Below, piece after piece: positions 7,132-15,244 of a stretch of DNA of 64,000 nucleotides; positions within the stretch are counted from its first letter, which is position 1, and each line of letters opens with the position of its first letter. A program made the translations under genes and the position numbers. The stretch comes from Adonisia turfae CCMR0081 (GTDB lineage Bacteria; Cyanobacteriota; Cyanobacteriia; Phormidesmidales; Phormidesmidaceae): the NCBI RefSeq assembly GCF_011009555.1, contig NZ_QXHD01000004.1, forward strand, positions 5,565,465 through 5,629,464. Reading direction: 5' to 3'. The notes under the pieces are model-generated. The model was not told the origin of the DNA and ran no database searches. It was given only the letters and a program-made list of their open reading frames with translations.

Positions 7132-7899
7132 ATGATGAGACAACCAAAAGCTGTTGAGTTATTTTTAACCCTTGGTCTTACAGTGGCTCTTGTGGGATGT
7201 GGTGGTGGAACGACGACTGGTGACGCTGCTGATACAGCGACCGATGCACCCGTCGCTGAGATTGCTGAAGGCGGGGAAGGCGGAGAAGGTGGAGAAGGTG
7301 GAGAAGGCGGTGCTGACTACAGTGCTGGAGAGCAGGCCAATGCTGATTTTCAGGACCAACTAACTGGCGCGGATTTATTGGCTGCACTGCAAGAAGGCGG
7401 TCATGTGATCTATTTCCGACATGCTCAAACAGAGCGTGACTATGCGGATCAGGCTGATCCCAACATGGACCTCAACGACTGTGAAACCCAGCGTAAACTC
7501 AACGATGTGGGTATACAGCAGTCAAAGGATATTGGCGCGGCCTTTGAAGAAAAAGCAATTCCAGTGGGTGATGTCATCTCCAGTGACTACTGCCGGGCAT
7601 GGCAGACAGCGGATTTAGCCTTTGGTCGCCATGAGAAGAATTCCAAGCTAAACTTCCTGCCTTTTGAGGAATACACCGATGCTCAGGTGGAAGAAATGCA
7701 GGATAACGTGATGCCACTGCTGACAGCGGTACCTGAGGCTGGGCAAAACACGGTCATTGTTGGTCATGACGATATTTTTGAAGCTGCAACGGGTATCTAT
7801 CCGGCCCCCCAAGGGTTAGCCTATGTGCTCACCCCCGATGGTGCTGGAAGTTTTGAACTGGTTGCCAATATGCTGCCTGAAGAATGGGCCGATCTATAA
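7132..7899 (+). CDS. Histidine-phosphatase-fold lipoprotein
   Basis: 255 aa from the ATG at 7132, chosen because GGAGAG lies 2-7 bp upstream; an ATG at 7105 would add nine residues before the signal peptide. The lipobox ALVGC is followed by CGGG and a linker of four GGE repeats ending in GADYSAGE. The catalytic domain shows the branch-1/2 phosphohistidine motif FRHAQTE (His97), SSDYCRAWQTA in place of the usual SSxLxRAxQTA, and the second His in IVGHDD (His212). It should therefore be an active extracytoplasmic histidine phosphatase; the substrate is unknown. The leader and GGE linker resemble the small lipoprotein at 2709. It is bounded by terminators on both sides, so it is monocistronic. 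Confidence 0.85.
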   Translation: MMRQPKAVELFLTLGLTVALVGCGGGTTTGDAADTATDAPVAEIAEGGEGGEGGEGGEGGADYSAGEQANADFQDQLTGADLLAALQEGGHVIYFRHAQTERDYADQADPNMDLNDCETQRKLNDVGIQQSKDIGAAFEEKAIPVGDVISSDYCRAWQTADLAFGRHEKNSKLNFLPFEEYTDAQVEEMQDNVMPLLTAVPEAGQNTVIVGHDDIFEAATGIYPAPQGLAYVLTPDGAGSFELVANMLPEEWADL

Positions 7900-7942
7900 T
7901 CTCCCTTTTAACCCATTAACTTTCCTTAACGCACACATGTGG

Positions 7943-7973
7943 TCCGATGGAGTCGTTTTCTCCATCGGATTTT
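7943..7973 (+). terminator. Rho-independent terminator after the histidine phosphatase
   Basis: Ten-bp stem TCCGATGGAG/CTCCATCGGA with a 7-nt loop, followed by TTTTCT. Confidence 0.85.
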
Positions 7974-8096
7974 CTGCCTAGAACATTGATATTGGTTATC
8001 AACTATATATTCTATAGAAAATAGATTAGTTAAACTTATTATGATTACTACCTGGCTTAACGTGTGTCTAAAGCTGGTGAAATTACCATAAACAAA

Positions 8097-8126
8097 GGAT
8101 TTATCGCTTCTGTAAGCGATAAATCC
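8097..8126. repeat. Perfect 13-bp inverted repeat with 4-nt loop
   Basis: GGATTTATCGCTT (8097-8109) and its exact complement (8114-8126). Read on the minus strand it is followed by TTTGTTT, so it could terminate leftward transcription, but no minus-strand gene lies to its right. It may belong to an unannotated small RNA. Confidence 0.5.
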
Positions 8127-8416
8127 GCTTAAATGCGTGTTCAGTTTATTAGCTATTGATGTCAATAAGCTTCTGTGGGATAATCCTTTGGCATCTGTGA
8201 AATTACTGAAAGTGGGAGTCAATAACTACGTTCATGCTCAGTAATGGAGCGCTTAGATATATCGCCAGCCCGATATTTAAGCACGACAAGGATGGCTACT
8301 GATACAAGCGGGATTTGTATCGTTGCTCACCTTAGTCTCAGTGAGCAGAAATTGATGATTTTTGCAACCAGTTTGTTTTTGGGTTTTCATCTGTTAAAAG
8401 TAATCACCATGCAGAA

Positions 8417-8431
8417 TGATAATTAATCCTA
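8417..8431. promoter_or_regulatory. Candidate Fur box before futA/idiA
   Basis: TGATAATTAATCCTA compared with the 7-1-7 Fur consensus TGATAAT-N-ATTATCA: the left half matches 7 of 7, the right half 3 of 7. It lies about 60 bp before the start of the iron-binding protein gene, where an iron-repressed operator is expected. Confidence 0.45.
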
Positions 8432-8489
8432 ATAAACGATGCGTATTGATGGCGTTGTTCGCCTGTAGTCACCAGAAGGATCGGAATCT

Positions 8490-9548
8490 ATGAAATTTTC
8501 ACGGCGTTCTCTTTTGATTAGCGGTGCTGGTTCAACAGCAGCGTTTGCAGCAACTCAGGTGTTTGCCCCTAAGCGGGGGGGTGCGCAAACGGGTGAAGTA
8601 AACCTGTATTCTTCTCGCCATTACAACACCGATGACACGCTCTACAAGGAGTTTACTGAGCGCACAGGGATTCGGGTTAATTTGTTAGAAGGTAAGGCTG
8701 ATGAGCTGTTAGAGCGTCTTAAGGCAGAAGGTGATCGCAGCCCAGCTGATGTGTTTATGACCGTGGATGCAGGCCGGCTCTGGCGAGCTGATCAAGAGGG
8801 TGTCTTTGCACCCGTATCTTCCACCATTCTAGAAGAGCGTATTCCTGAGAGTCTACGTCACCCTGATGGCCATTGGTTTGGTGTCAGCAAGCGGGCACGG
8901 GTGCTGATGTACAACAAAGATTTAGTGGATCCTTCTGAGCTATCTACCTATGAAGCACTGGCAGATTCTCGCTGGCGTGGCAAGATTTTGACCCGCTCTT
9001 CCAGCAACATCTACAGTCAGTCTTTGACGGCGTCTATGGTTTCTGTCCATGGTGCAGCAGATGCTGAAGATTGGGCGACCGGACTGGTGGCTAATTTTGC
9101 ACGTCAACCTGAGGGTAATGATCGGGCCCAAATTGAAGCGGCAGCCGCTGGCATCGGGGCAATTGCGATCGCAAACACGTACTATCTGCCCCGCTACGCC
9201 AAGGACAGCGATCCCGCTAAGCAAGAGATTTTCAAGAAGATCGGTGTGTTCTTCCCCAACCAGGGTGAAAATGAGCGGGGGACCCATGTCAACATTAGCG
9301 GTGCTGGTGTGGTTAAGTCTGCACCCAACCGTGAGAATGCTGTTAAATTCTTGGAATATCTTGCCAGCGATAATGCCCAGGCATTCTTTGCCCAGGGCAA
9401 CAATGAGTACCCCGTTGTTGAAGGAATTCCTGTGGATCCTGTTGTGGGCGAATTTGGCACCTTTAATGCCGATACCCTCAATGTGAATCAGCTCGGCGAG
9501 AATCAGTCTGAAGCTGTGCGCATTATGGACCGTGTAGGTTGGGTATAA
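8490..9548 (+). CDS. futA: Ferric-iron ABC transporter substrate-binding protein (FutA/IdiA)
   Basis: 352 aa, the normal length. The N-terminus has a twin-arginine type leader (FSRRSLLISGAG). The mature protein begins GEVNLYSSRHYNTDD, characteristic of the FutA/IdiA branch of the transferrin-like Fe(III)-binding proteins, and NTYYLPRY carries the tandem tyrosines that bind iron. It would capture Fe(III) in the periplasm for FutB/FutC, or in the IdiA form protect photosystem II under iron limitation. The ribosome site is AAGGA. A Fur-box-like sequence lies upstream. The permease futB lies 6 kb away at 15245-16924 on the other strand. Confidence 0.92.
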   Translation: MKFSRRSLLISGAGSTAAFAATQVFAPKRGGAQTGEVNLYSSRHYNTDDTLYKEFTERTGIRVNLLEGKADELLERLKAEGDRSPADVFMTVDAGRLWRADQEGVFAPVSSTILEERIPESLRHPDGHWFGVSKRARVLMYNKDLVDPSELSTYEALADSRWRGKILTRSSSNIYSQSLTASMVSVHGAADAEDWATGLVANFARQPEGNDRAQIEAAAAGIGAIAIANTYYLPRYAKDSDPAKQEIFKKIGVFFPNQGENERGTHVNISGAGVVKSAPNRENAVKFLEYLASDNAQAFFAQGNNEYPVVEGIPVDPVVGEFGTFNADTLNVNQLGENQSEAVRIMDRVGWV

Positions 9549-9613
9549 AGGTTATAGGCTTTCATCAGATTGGTCCGGACCACTGGGTTCGGGCCAAAGT
9601 TCCCCTTCTCGCC

Positions 9614-9651
9614 AAGCTCCTCGATATGTCACAGGGCATATCGAGGAGCTT
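9614..9651. terminator. Strong hairpin after futA
   Basis: Perfect 15-bp inverted repeat (9614-9628 with 9637-9651; arm AAGCTCCTCGATATG) with an 8-nt loop, 65 bp after the futA stop. There is no T tract, so its role as a terminator is likely but not certain. Confidence 0.6.
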
Positions 9652-9772
9652 AGTGGGTCATGTCAGCAATTAAGAACACTGCATGGCAAACAGAATCTAA
9701 GGGTTTAAATGCCGATGTGAGAGGCTTGATTACACTTGAGATGCTGCTTGAAGTGCCATCATCTCTATTGAA

Positions 9773-10219
9773 ATGACCTCAATTACCGTCACTCGTAAAA
9801 TTCTGGCTCCGGTATCCGTCGTGTTTAATGCGGTTGCTGATCCTAGCCAATTTGCCCAAGCAATCTCTGGGGAAACCAAAGTTGAGTTTTTGTCAGAGAA
9901 CAAATTAGGCGTGGGCACCCGGTTCCGTCAGTCGCGGGTACTTAATGATAAAGAGACAATGATGGAATTTGAGGTGACTGAATCCGTCCAAAATGAGCAG
10001 GTCCGAATTATTAACGAGACCAATGGCACATTGTGGGATTCTATCTTCATCATCATTCCCTTTGGTCAGTTCAGCACATTAATCATTCAAATGGAGGCCA
10101 TCAGCAAAAAATTGTTTCCTAAACTGCTTCTGCCCATAGTGATGCCGCTATTTATCAAAAAAGCGGTGGAAAAAGATCTAGATGATTTAAAGTCATTTTG
10201 TGAGCAAAAGCTATCCTAG
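9773..10219 (+). CDS. SRPBCC (START-like) family protein
   Basis: 148 aa. It opens ITVTRKILAPVSVVFNAVADPSQFAQ, the usual first strand and helices of the SRPBCC/polyketide-cyclase-like ligand-binding fold, and ends with a long helix (AVEKDLDDLKSFCEQKL) that closes the hydrophobic cavity. Most members bind a lipid or other hydrophobic ligand; no ligand can be assigned. It converges on the TonB-like gene, with 12 bp between the two stops. Confidence 0.75.
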   Translation: MTSITVTRKILAPVSVVFNAVADPSQFAQAISGETKVEFLSENKLGVGTRFRQSRVLNDKETMMEFEVTESVQNEQVRIINETNGTLWDSIFIIIPFGQFSTLIIQMEAISKKLFPKLLLPIVMPLFIKKAVEKDLDDLKSFCEQKLS

Positions 10220-10231
10220 TCTTCAGTGGGG

Positions 10232-11002
10232 TTAGCTCCCACTCTGTGGACTATCTCCCAATGTCTGTAACTCTTGCTGGGTAATGATGCGCGGCGTAAT
10301 AATATAGATTGCTGTCCTTAATCCTTCCCCAAACACATTCAGGTACTTAATCTCAGCCTTATCGGGTAAACGCATCTCAAAAATTCTGTGGTTACGCACA
10401 TCAGAATCATCGTTTCCCTCATAGGGGGTTAACTCATAGCCCTGAGCTTCTAATCTGTTTGTGATGTCTTGCACAGCGTCTATATAGTTTTGACCTTCAG
10501 CTGTGCGACAGTTTTCTAAGCCATAACAGCCTGCCTGTGAACCTGCCAGGTGGGGAAAATCATTGCCAAATTGAAATGCAATCCCAGCCTCTGGCTCACT
10601 ATTTTCAGGGTCTAGTTCATCCTCATCAGAAAGCTCAATCGGTTGTTCTACCGCTTCAGGCTCCTCCAAATCTTCTAAAGCGTCTTCAATAATCGACAGA
10701 TCCTCCATTGCCGACCCATTATCGGGTACCTGGATCAGGGGAGGGGGCTCAACAGGTTCAAGCTCTTGTACGGTGGGCGCTTCAGGTTGAAGTGGAGGAT
10801 CGGACTGGGGGATTATCGGTAGAGTCGTAATAGCGATCGCACCACTTTCCTCAATCACCTCCTCCGGGTCAGACTCTACGGGCATTGACCACCATTGGGG
10901 CATGGGCAACAGCAGCAGCCCCCCGTGGAGAAACACCGATAACAGCACCAATGCTCCCAATCCCCCAGGCAAACGCAATGGCAAAGAGGGTTTAACCAAC
11001 AT
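10232..11002 (-). CDS. TonB-like membrane-anchored acidic Pro-rich protein
   Basis: 256 aa from the ATG at 11002; a TTG at 11029 would add nine residues. A single N-terminal membrane segment (GGLGALVLLSVFLHGGLLLLP) is followed by a Glu/Pro-rich spacer of about 100 residues (EPVEPPPLIQVP), as in TonB periplasmic linkers. The C-terminal 100 residues (NRLEAQGYELTPYEG...FEMRLPDKAEIKYLNVFGEG) do not look like a standard TonB CTD. The N-terminal layout (HG-x-LPMP, then E-rich, then TLP) is shared with the TonB-like protein at 57631. The start overlaps the end of the upstream ferredoxin-like gene by 11 bp, so the two are an operon. Confidence 0.6.
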   Translation of the reverse strand: MLVKPSLPLRLPGGLGALVLLSVFLHGGLLLLPMPQWWSMPVESDPEEVIEESGAIAITTLPIIPQSDPPLQPEAPTVQELEPVEPPPLIQVPDNGSAMEDLSIIEDALEDLEEPEAVEQPIELSDEDELDPENSEPEAGIAFQFGNDFPHLAGSQAGCYGLENCRTAEGQNYIDAVQDITNRLEAQGYELTPYEGNDDSDVRNHRIFEMRLPDKAEIKYLNVFGEGLRTAIYIITPRIITQQELQTLGDSPQSGS

Positions 11003-11576
11003 TACTCTGCTGCTGAAAATGCTCAGCAATCACCCCAGGGATCTGACCAGGCTTGACTTTCGTATAGCGCTGCTTTTGGGGCATCACCACCATATTCGGT
11101 CCCGCTTTGCACTTATCCATACAGCCCGTCAGCTTAACGTCAACTGAGTCGGTTAAACCATAATGTGCGAGGGTGGATTTTACTTCACGGCAGACCTGAG
11201 ACGCCCCCCGTTTCCGACAACTGGACTTCTGACAAATTAAGATCTTTGGCTTCTTCTGTTTAGCCTTAGGCGGTGGCGTTGAAGCTACCGAGTTGGCGGG
11301 AGGAGTCACGACATCCGAAGGCTTAACCCGAATGACTTCTTTTGCCTTTAGTTTAGGCTCACCGGTTTCTTGATCAATGGACCGATCACCGATCACCCGA
11401 ATCCAGTCACCGACCTGCAGGTAGCGAAACAGCATCAACCGTACAGATTTAGGTAGCTTAACCGCATACTGATCATCAGCTCCATGCAGGCTTAAGTACT
11501 TAAACGGAGACTTACTCCCCGCCATAAACCCTTCAAAACGGCCTTCCAGACAGAATATTTGTTTCTCTTTTGCCAT
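10992..11576 (-). CDS. OB-fold plus thioredoxin-like 2Fe-2S ferredoxin protein
   Basis: 194 aa in two parts. Residues 1-85 (LEGRFEGFMAGSKSPFKYLSLHG...VGDWIRVIGDR) look like a small OB-type beta barrel. A Pro/Lys linker (residues about 90-110) leads to a C-terminal thioredoxin-fold ferredoxin with the four cluster cysteines in ICQKSSCRKRGA (C-x4-C) and LTGCMDKCKAGPNMVV (C-x3-C). It would carry a 2Fe-2S cluster in the cytoplasm. An additional Cys (QVCREV) lies between the pairs. It is the first gene of a minus-strand operon with the TonB-like gene. Confidence 0.8.
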   Translation of the reverse strand: MAKEKQIFCLEGRFEGFMAGSKSPFKYLSLHGADDQYAVKLPKSVRLMLFRYLQVGDWIRVIGDRSIDQETGEPKLKAKEVIRVKPSDVVTPPANSVASTPPPKAKQKKPKILICQKSSCRKRGASQVCREVKSTLAHYGLTDSVDVKLTGCMDKCKAGPNMVVMPQKQRYTKVKPGQIPGVIAEHFQQQSNVG

Positions 11577-11886
11577 GCCAGTCTGCGTAGCTTACTACGG
11601 CTAGTCTAACTCAGATCCCCATGCTTATTGAGACTAGTTCCTTTAAAATTAGCCAAATTAAATCTAGGACAAACTCCTATTAGTAAAGGCTATTGAATAC
11701 TGACATACCCGATCGATCTGCCAGGTAGTGGTGAAAACCCTAGTGAATAAAAGCATATGGTTGCTTAGAAAACATTGATAGCTATTGACATGCTGGCTAT
11801 GTGTAGAAAAATGTCCCAGCTTCTTGACACTTATTTTCATTTGCTGTTCAATTGGAACTGGGAATATTTTTCAAATGGAAACCATT
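11577..11886. other. Intergenic region between ferredoxin-like and Dps-like genes
   Basis: No gene seen. It should carry the promoter of the leftward ferredoxin-like/TonB-like operon. The Dps-like gene also runs leftward and ends to the right. Confidence 0.4.
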
Positions 11887-11909
11887 AAAAAACCTCCCCT
11901 TAGGGGAGG
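11887..11909 (-). terminator. Rho-independent terminator of the Dps-like gene
   Basis: Read leftward: CCTCCCCTA/AGGGGAGG stem followed by six T residues. It lies 33 bp past the stop of the 11942-12481 gene. Confidence 0.85.
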
Positions 11910-11941
11910 CCGGTCTTTGTTTGGGTTGTTTCTAGGGTTGG

Positions 11942-12481
11942 CTAGTTGTTAATGACAACTAAAGTATCATTGGCCAAGAAATTATTGAGGTGATAAGCGC
12001 GTTCTTCTGTCTTTAGCAGGATCGTTTCATACAAATAACGGGTGGCGCGATCCCCCACGCTCTCAGCTTGGGCAGCCTGGCGACGTAGAACTGTAATTAT
12101 TGCCTGTTCTCCAGCCAAATCGTTTTCGACCATTTGGCGACAGCGATAGATACCATCAGGTTCTGGGGTAAAGCAGCACAGCTCAGCTAGTTTGCTAAAG
12201 CTGGCAGCCGGTACTCCACCCAGTCCATCTAAGCGTTCACCGACGTCGTGAACATGGCCTTGTACCTGGTCATAACTTTCTTCAAAATAGTTATGCAGCT
12301 GGTAAAATTCGGCCCCTTCTACGACAAAGTGATGTTTTTGGTACTGAATATACATTGCCTGAAAACTGGCTAAAAGGATATTCAGACCTTCACATACAGG
12401 TGCTGTGATGGATTGTTCTAGCGCGATCGCGTTCTCTGTAACTTCACCAAAGGGGGTAACTAGTGCGGATAAGCTAACCAT
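11942..12481 (-). CDS. Divergent Dps/ferritin-like protein
   Basis: 179 aa from the ATG at 12481, chosen because AAGGAG lies 6 bp upstream; the frame extends 12 codons further without a ribosome site. The ferritin-like four-helix bundle shows [49 protein letters not shown]. The ferroxidase-type residues are His in QKHHFV, His in QLHNYFEE, and Asp/Glu in HVHDVGERL. It is a paralogue of the Dps at 751 and probably stores or detoxifies iron. A Cys pair in [16 protein letters not shown] is unusual for Dps. Its position in the iron island supports the role. Confidence 0.8.
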   Translation of the reverse strand: MVSLSALVTPFGEVTENAIALEQSITAPVCEGLNILLASFQAMYIQYQKHHFVVEGAEFYQLHNYFEESYDQVQGHVHDVGERLDGLGGVPAASFSKLAELCCFTPEPDGIYRCRQMVENDLAGEQAIITVLRRQAAQAESVGDRATRYLYETILLKTEERAYHLNNFLANDTLVVINN

Positions 12482-13013
12482 GTATGACTCCTTGAAAGGA
12501 TTTAAGCGTGATGTCAAAGCTCGACTGAGCTGATTATTGCAGCATAGTTGAATTGTTCGTATTCCCTATGTTAGCTCACCAAAACCAACTAAAAGCACTG
12601 GTATGTATGGGCTTTACTGTTGTCACGTGAGACGTATTCGCAATAGTAGCTCCCTATAACCAAGGGCAGACTAGGGATTTACCCACTTTTGTCACCACCC
12701 ACGTTTCATTAGCTTTTCTGCTGATGCAATTAGCTTCTAGTTATTTTGTTACGGCTGATTAGAAAGTAATAACGATTAATGACTGAATTTCTATTTTATT
12801 TATTTATTAAGTACTTAGAAGAGATTTGCACCTGACCTAGAAGAGTTTGTCGGCGTCTGACTTGAAATCTTTTAGAAATGAGGCTTATAAGCGTTTTATA
12901 TATTGCTGTTGCCAATGGTTGCCAGGACCACTTTTTAAAATTCAATGACATGTGTTCAATGGTTGGTCATGTCCTGGTAACTCCAGTCCCTATCAAATCT
13001 ATTGAGTAGTTCT
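12482..13013. other. Divergent intergenic region between Dps-like gene and the 70-aa gene
   Basis: About 530 bp with no supported gene on either strand. It is AT-rich around 12770-12830 and should contain the promoters of both flanking genes. No clear Fur box was found by eye. Confidence 0.4.
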
Positions 13014-13226
13014 ATGGTTGAAATTGATTGTTGTGAGCGGTGGGAAGCCTATTTTCGATTAAAGGAGTTGGGCATTACCTGTGATTGTAAGAGTTACCAA
13101 CCCCTCAGAGTTCATGTTGTGTCAGCGAACGAAGCAATCCAGGTGTGGTGTGTGACCAATCGTTTGGCTCAGTCACGACAAAGTCTTGCAACTTGGTTAG
13201 AAGGCTGTCTAACTCTGGTGCAATAG
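13014..13226 (+). CDS. Conserved cyanobacterial small protein (Asr1131-like)
   Basis: 70 aa from the ATG at 13014; a TTG four codons upstream is possible. The sequence MVEIDCCERWEAYFRLKELGI...QPLRVHVVSANEAIQVWCV...WLEGCL resembles a small conserved cyanobacterial protein family of unknown function that has the same pattern (ERW-YxRLxELxIPC, QPLxV, AIQxWSV, WLxxCW). No domain function is known to me. The conserved RNA element copy B begins 18 nt after its stop, followed by a terminator, so this is a short independent transcript upstream of isiA. Confidence 0.65.
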   Translation: MVEIDCCERWEAYFRLKELGITCDCKSYQPLRVHVVSANEAIQVWCVTNRLAQSRQSLATWLEGCLTLVQ

Positions 13227-13243
13227 TCCAATTAACTATCGGT

Positions 13244-13327
13244 GTTGCTGATCCCCGGGAGGATTTAATCTAAAAAAGATTGACTTAGGGCAAATTTACT
13301 AGCTCGATAATCCCCTAAATCAGCAAC
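13244..13327 (+). ncRNA. Conserved structured RNA element, copy B
   Basis: An 84-nt element between the 70-aa gene and isiA that aligns with 6193-6277. The closing stem is GTTGCTGAT/ATCAGCAAC (9 bp). A second stem pairs TTAGGG with CCCTAA (6 bp). A small hairpin AATCT-A5-AGATT lies between them, giving a possible three-way junction. Invariant unpaired tracts shared with copy A include GGGAGG and CTAG-TCGAT. A rho-independent terminator begins 22 nt later, so the element may be the 3' end of a transcript, or part of an attenuator in front of isiA. Confidence 0.6.
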
Positions 13328-13348
13328 AGCTAAATATCCTCTCAATCT

Positions 13349-13372
13349 GGATGGCATTTGCCATCCTTTTTT
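13349..13372 (+). terminator. Rho-independent terminator downstream of RNA element B
   Basis: Stem GGATGGC/GCCATCC (overlapping palindrome) followed by TTTTTT, about 290 bp before the isiA start. Confidence 0.9.
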
Positions 13373-13658
13373 GTTGGGAATTTTTCTCTTTATAAAACAG
13401 GGAAATCGATCTAAAAGCTTGACTTTTATAAGCTATAATCCTTGCATGTCATCTAATTAAATGTTTCTTAGATCACTATTATTAAGAATAGATCTCATTA
13501 GTTGCTAAAAGAAGCTTTATGGGACAAGCTAGTCTCAGCCATTGAAAATAATTTAGTTAGCAGATTGTTTTCAATCAGGATTTGTTGTTGCACCGTGACA
13601 TCTATCTCCCTAGGCAACAACATAACTATCGTAGTTATTCGGAGACATCATCACTATT
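13373..13658 (+). promoter_or_regulatory. isiA upstream region with candidate -10 and operator-like dyad
   Basis: TATAAT at 13434-13439 is a consensus -10 without a good -35, as expected for a regulated promoter. An AT-rich dyad CTATT-ATTAAG-AATAG lies at 13476-13491, bordered by AGATC and GATCT, and could be a Fur-type site or a leader hairpin. No other gene is seen. Confidence 0.4.
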
Positions 13659-14687
13659 ATGCAAGCGTATGGTGAATCAAGTCCGACTTACGACTGGTGG
13701 GCGGGTAACTCTCGCTTTGCTGATAAGTCTGGACTGTTTATATCAGCTCATGTGGCTCAAGCAGCCCTCATTACATTTTGGGCCGGTGCCTTTACCCTGT
13801 TTGAGCTATCGACCTATAATTCCTCTTTGCCCATGGGGGAACAGGGGTTAATTTTGTTGCCCCATCTTGCCAGCCTGGGGCTAGGTGTCAGCGATGGCAT
13901 TATGGTTGATACGTACCCTGCTTTTGTTGTTGGCGCTGTGCACCTGGTTTCTTCTGCTGTACTGGCTGCCGGTGCCCTGTTCCATTTAGTTAAAGGTGAA
14001 GAAGACTTAAGCAAAGCCTCCGGTAGAGCCAAGAAATTCCATTTTAGTTGGGAAGATCCTAAGAAGCTGGGCTTCATCTTAGGGCATCATCTGCTGTTTT
14101 TAGGTATGGGTGCCATTCTATTGGTCCTATGGGCGACAAAATGGCATGGTCTTTATGATCCAGCTTTGGGTGAGGTTCGTTTGGTTACCAATCCCACATT
14201 AGATATTGCCACCATCTATGGCTACCAAACTCATTTTGCTAGCATTGATAACTTGGAAGACTTGGTGGGAGGCCATGCCTTCGTTGGCACCCTGTTAATT
14301 CTGGGTGGAATCTGGCATATTCTTGTACCTCCCCTCGGTTGGGCCAAGAGAGTACTCTCTTTCTCAGGGGAAGCTATCCTTTCCTACTCTTTAGGGGGGA
14401 TTGCCCTAGCCGCATTCGTTGCTGCCTATTTCTGCGCCGTTAATACTCTGGCCTATCCCGTTGAATTTTATGGCCCCGTATTAGACACAAAGCTTGGGGT
14501 GTCTCCGTATTTTGCAGACACTATTCAACTACCCTTGGATGCCCATACGGCTCGGTGTTGGCTGGCTAATACCCACTTTTTCTTAGGGTTCTTCTTTCTA
14601 CAGGGCCATCTATGGCATGCACTACGGGCAATTGGCTTTGACTTTAAACGAGTCAACAAGGCTCTAGATAGTATTGCCCAGGCCTAA
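13659..14687 (+). CDS. isiA: Iron-stress chlorophyll-binding protein IsiA (CP43', Pcb family)
   Basis: 342 aa, the standard IsiA length. The opening [41 protein letters not shown] and [19 protein letters not shown] are IsiA/Pcb/PsbC hallmarks. Six membrane helices are visible, with chlorophyll-ligand histidines in [41 protein letters not shown] and [11 protein letters not shown]. The large lumenal loop of CP43 is absent, which separates it from PsbC. It forms antenna rings around photosystem I under iron starvation. The ending [23 protein letters not shown] is typical. GGAG lies about 15 nt before the ATG. No isiB flavodoxin follows; instead there is a terminator. A constitutive Pcb antenna protein is a possible alternative. 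Confidence 0.92.
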   Translation: MQAYGESSPTYDWWAGNSRFADKSGLFISAHVAQAALITFWAGAFTLFELSTYNSSLPMGEQGLILLPHLASLGLGVSDGIMVDTYPAFVVGAVHLVSSAVLAAGALFHLVKGEEDLSKASGRAKKFHFSWEDPKKLGFILGHHLLFLGMGAILLVLWATKWHGLYDPALGEVRLVTNPTLDIATIYGYQTHFASIDNLEDLVGGHAFVGTLLILGGIWHILVPPLGWAKRVLSFSGEAILSYSLGGIALAAFVAAYFCAVNTLAYPVEFYGPVLDTKLGVSPYFADTIQLPLDAHTARCWLANTHFFLGFFFLQGHLWHALRAIGFDFKRVNKALDSIAQA

Positions 14688-14745
14688 CGCTCTTAAATTT
14701 CCGACAGTTTAAGGGCTCATTAAGAAATTCTCCTCTCTCAACTTG

Positions 14746-14773
14746 GCCTGTACTTAGCAGTACAGGCTTTTTT
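14746..14773 (+). terminator. Rho-independent terminator of isiA
   Basis: Nine-bp stem GCCTGTACT/AGTACAGGC with a 4-nt loop, followed by six T residues. Confidence 0.92.
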
Positions 14774-14812
14774 GTTGAAATGGATCTTAATTGCCCCTAT
14801 TGATTTTTATTT

Positions 14813-14998
14813 TTATTTACGGGAAACGTAGTATATGTGCCGTTTAGAGCGTCTAAACTTTTTGACTCCCATGGACGAGCGGGAATGCCTACGCCACTGC
14901 TCGTATCTAGATTTATAACACCAAAGCCAGGATAGTCTGAGCCCCCAGGCAGAGACTGCTATAAAGCAAACAATAAACAGCCAACCATGCCAGTTCAT
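14813..14998 (-). CDS. Possible small single-span membrane protein
   Basis: 61 aa: one membrane helix (WLFIVCFIAVSAWGLRLSWLW) followed by a strongly basic tail (KKFRRSKRHIYYVSRK). AAGG lies about 11 nt before the ATG, which is weak support. I recognise no family. It lies between isiA and futB, where small proteins would be plausible, but it could be a chance open frame. The remaining sequence of this 14774-15131 interval shows nothing else. Confidence 0.35.
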   Translation of the reverse strand: MNWHGWLFIVCFIAVSAWGLRLSWLWCYKSRYEQWRRHSRSSMGVKKFRRSKRHIYYVSRK

Positions 14999-15131
14999 AA
15001 ATTAAGATGCCTTAAGGGAGCATTTTTGCGTCAATGTAACGCATTTACTTGACCACCATTCTTCTCACTTATGATAACGGATCTCAATAAAATCACAAAC
15101 TTAAGCGTGACATTCCCCCAATTGCTTTTAC

Positions 15132-15175
15132 AAAAAGCAAACTGGCTCAGGTGAGCTATCCCCAGCCAGTTTGCT
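15132..15175 (-). terminator. Rho-independent terminator of futB
   Basis: Read leftward: perfect 12-bp stem AGCAAACTGGCT/AGCCAGTTTGCT followed by TTTTG. It lies 70 bp past the futB stop. Confidence 0.9.
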
Positions 15176-15244
15176 GGATAGCTGGGATTGCATCGTGGCC
15201 AGCCACGTTAGTCAGCTAGTAAGAATGGTCGTTACACCCTCAAT

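Larger units (their letters stand above)
7974..8489. other. Intergenic region upstream of futA/idiA
   Basis: No supported gene; short open frames on both strands lack ribosome sites and conserved features. It contains a strong hairpin at 8097-8126 and a candidate Fur box at 8417-8431. Confidence 0.45.

Noticed and set aside
7926-8222. 98-codon minus-strand frame
   Set aside because: It reads through the histidine-phosphatase terminator and the 8097-8126 hairpin; no family features.
8244-8426. 60-codon plus-strand frame before futA
   Set aside because: No ribosome site, and it runs into the candidate Fur box region; likely chance.
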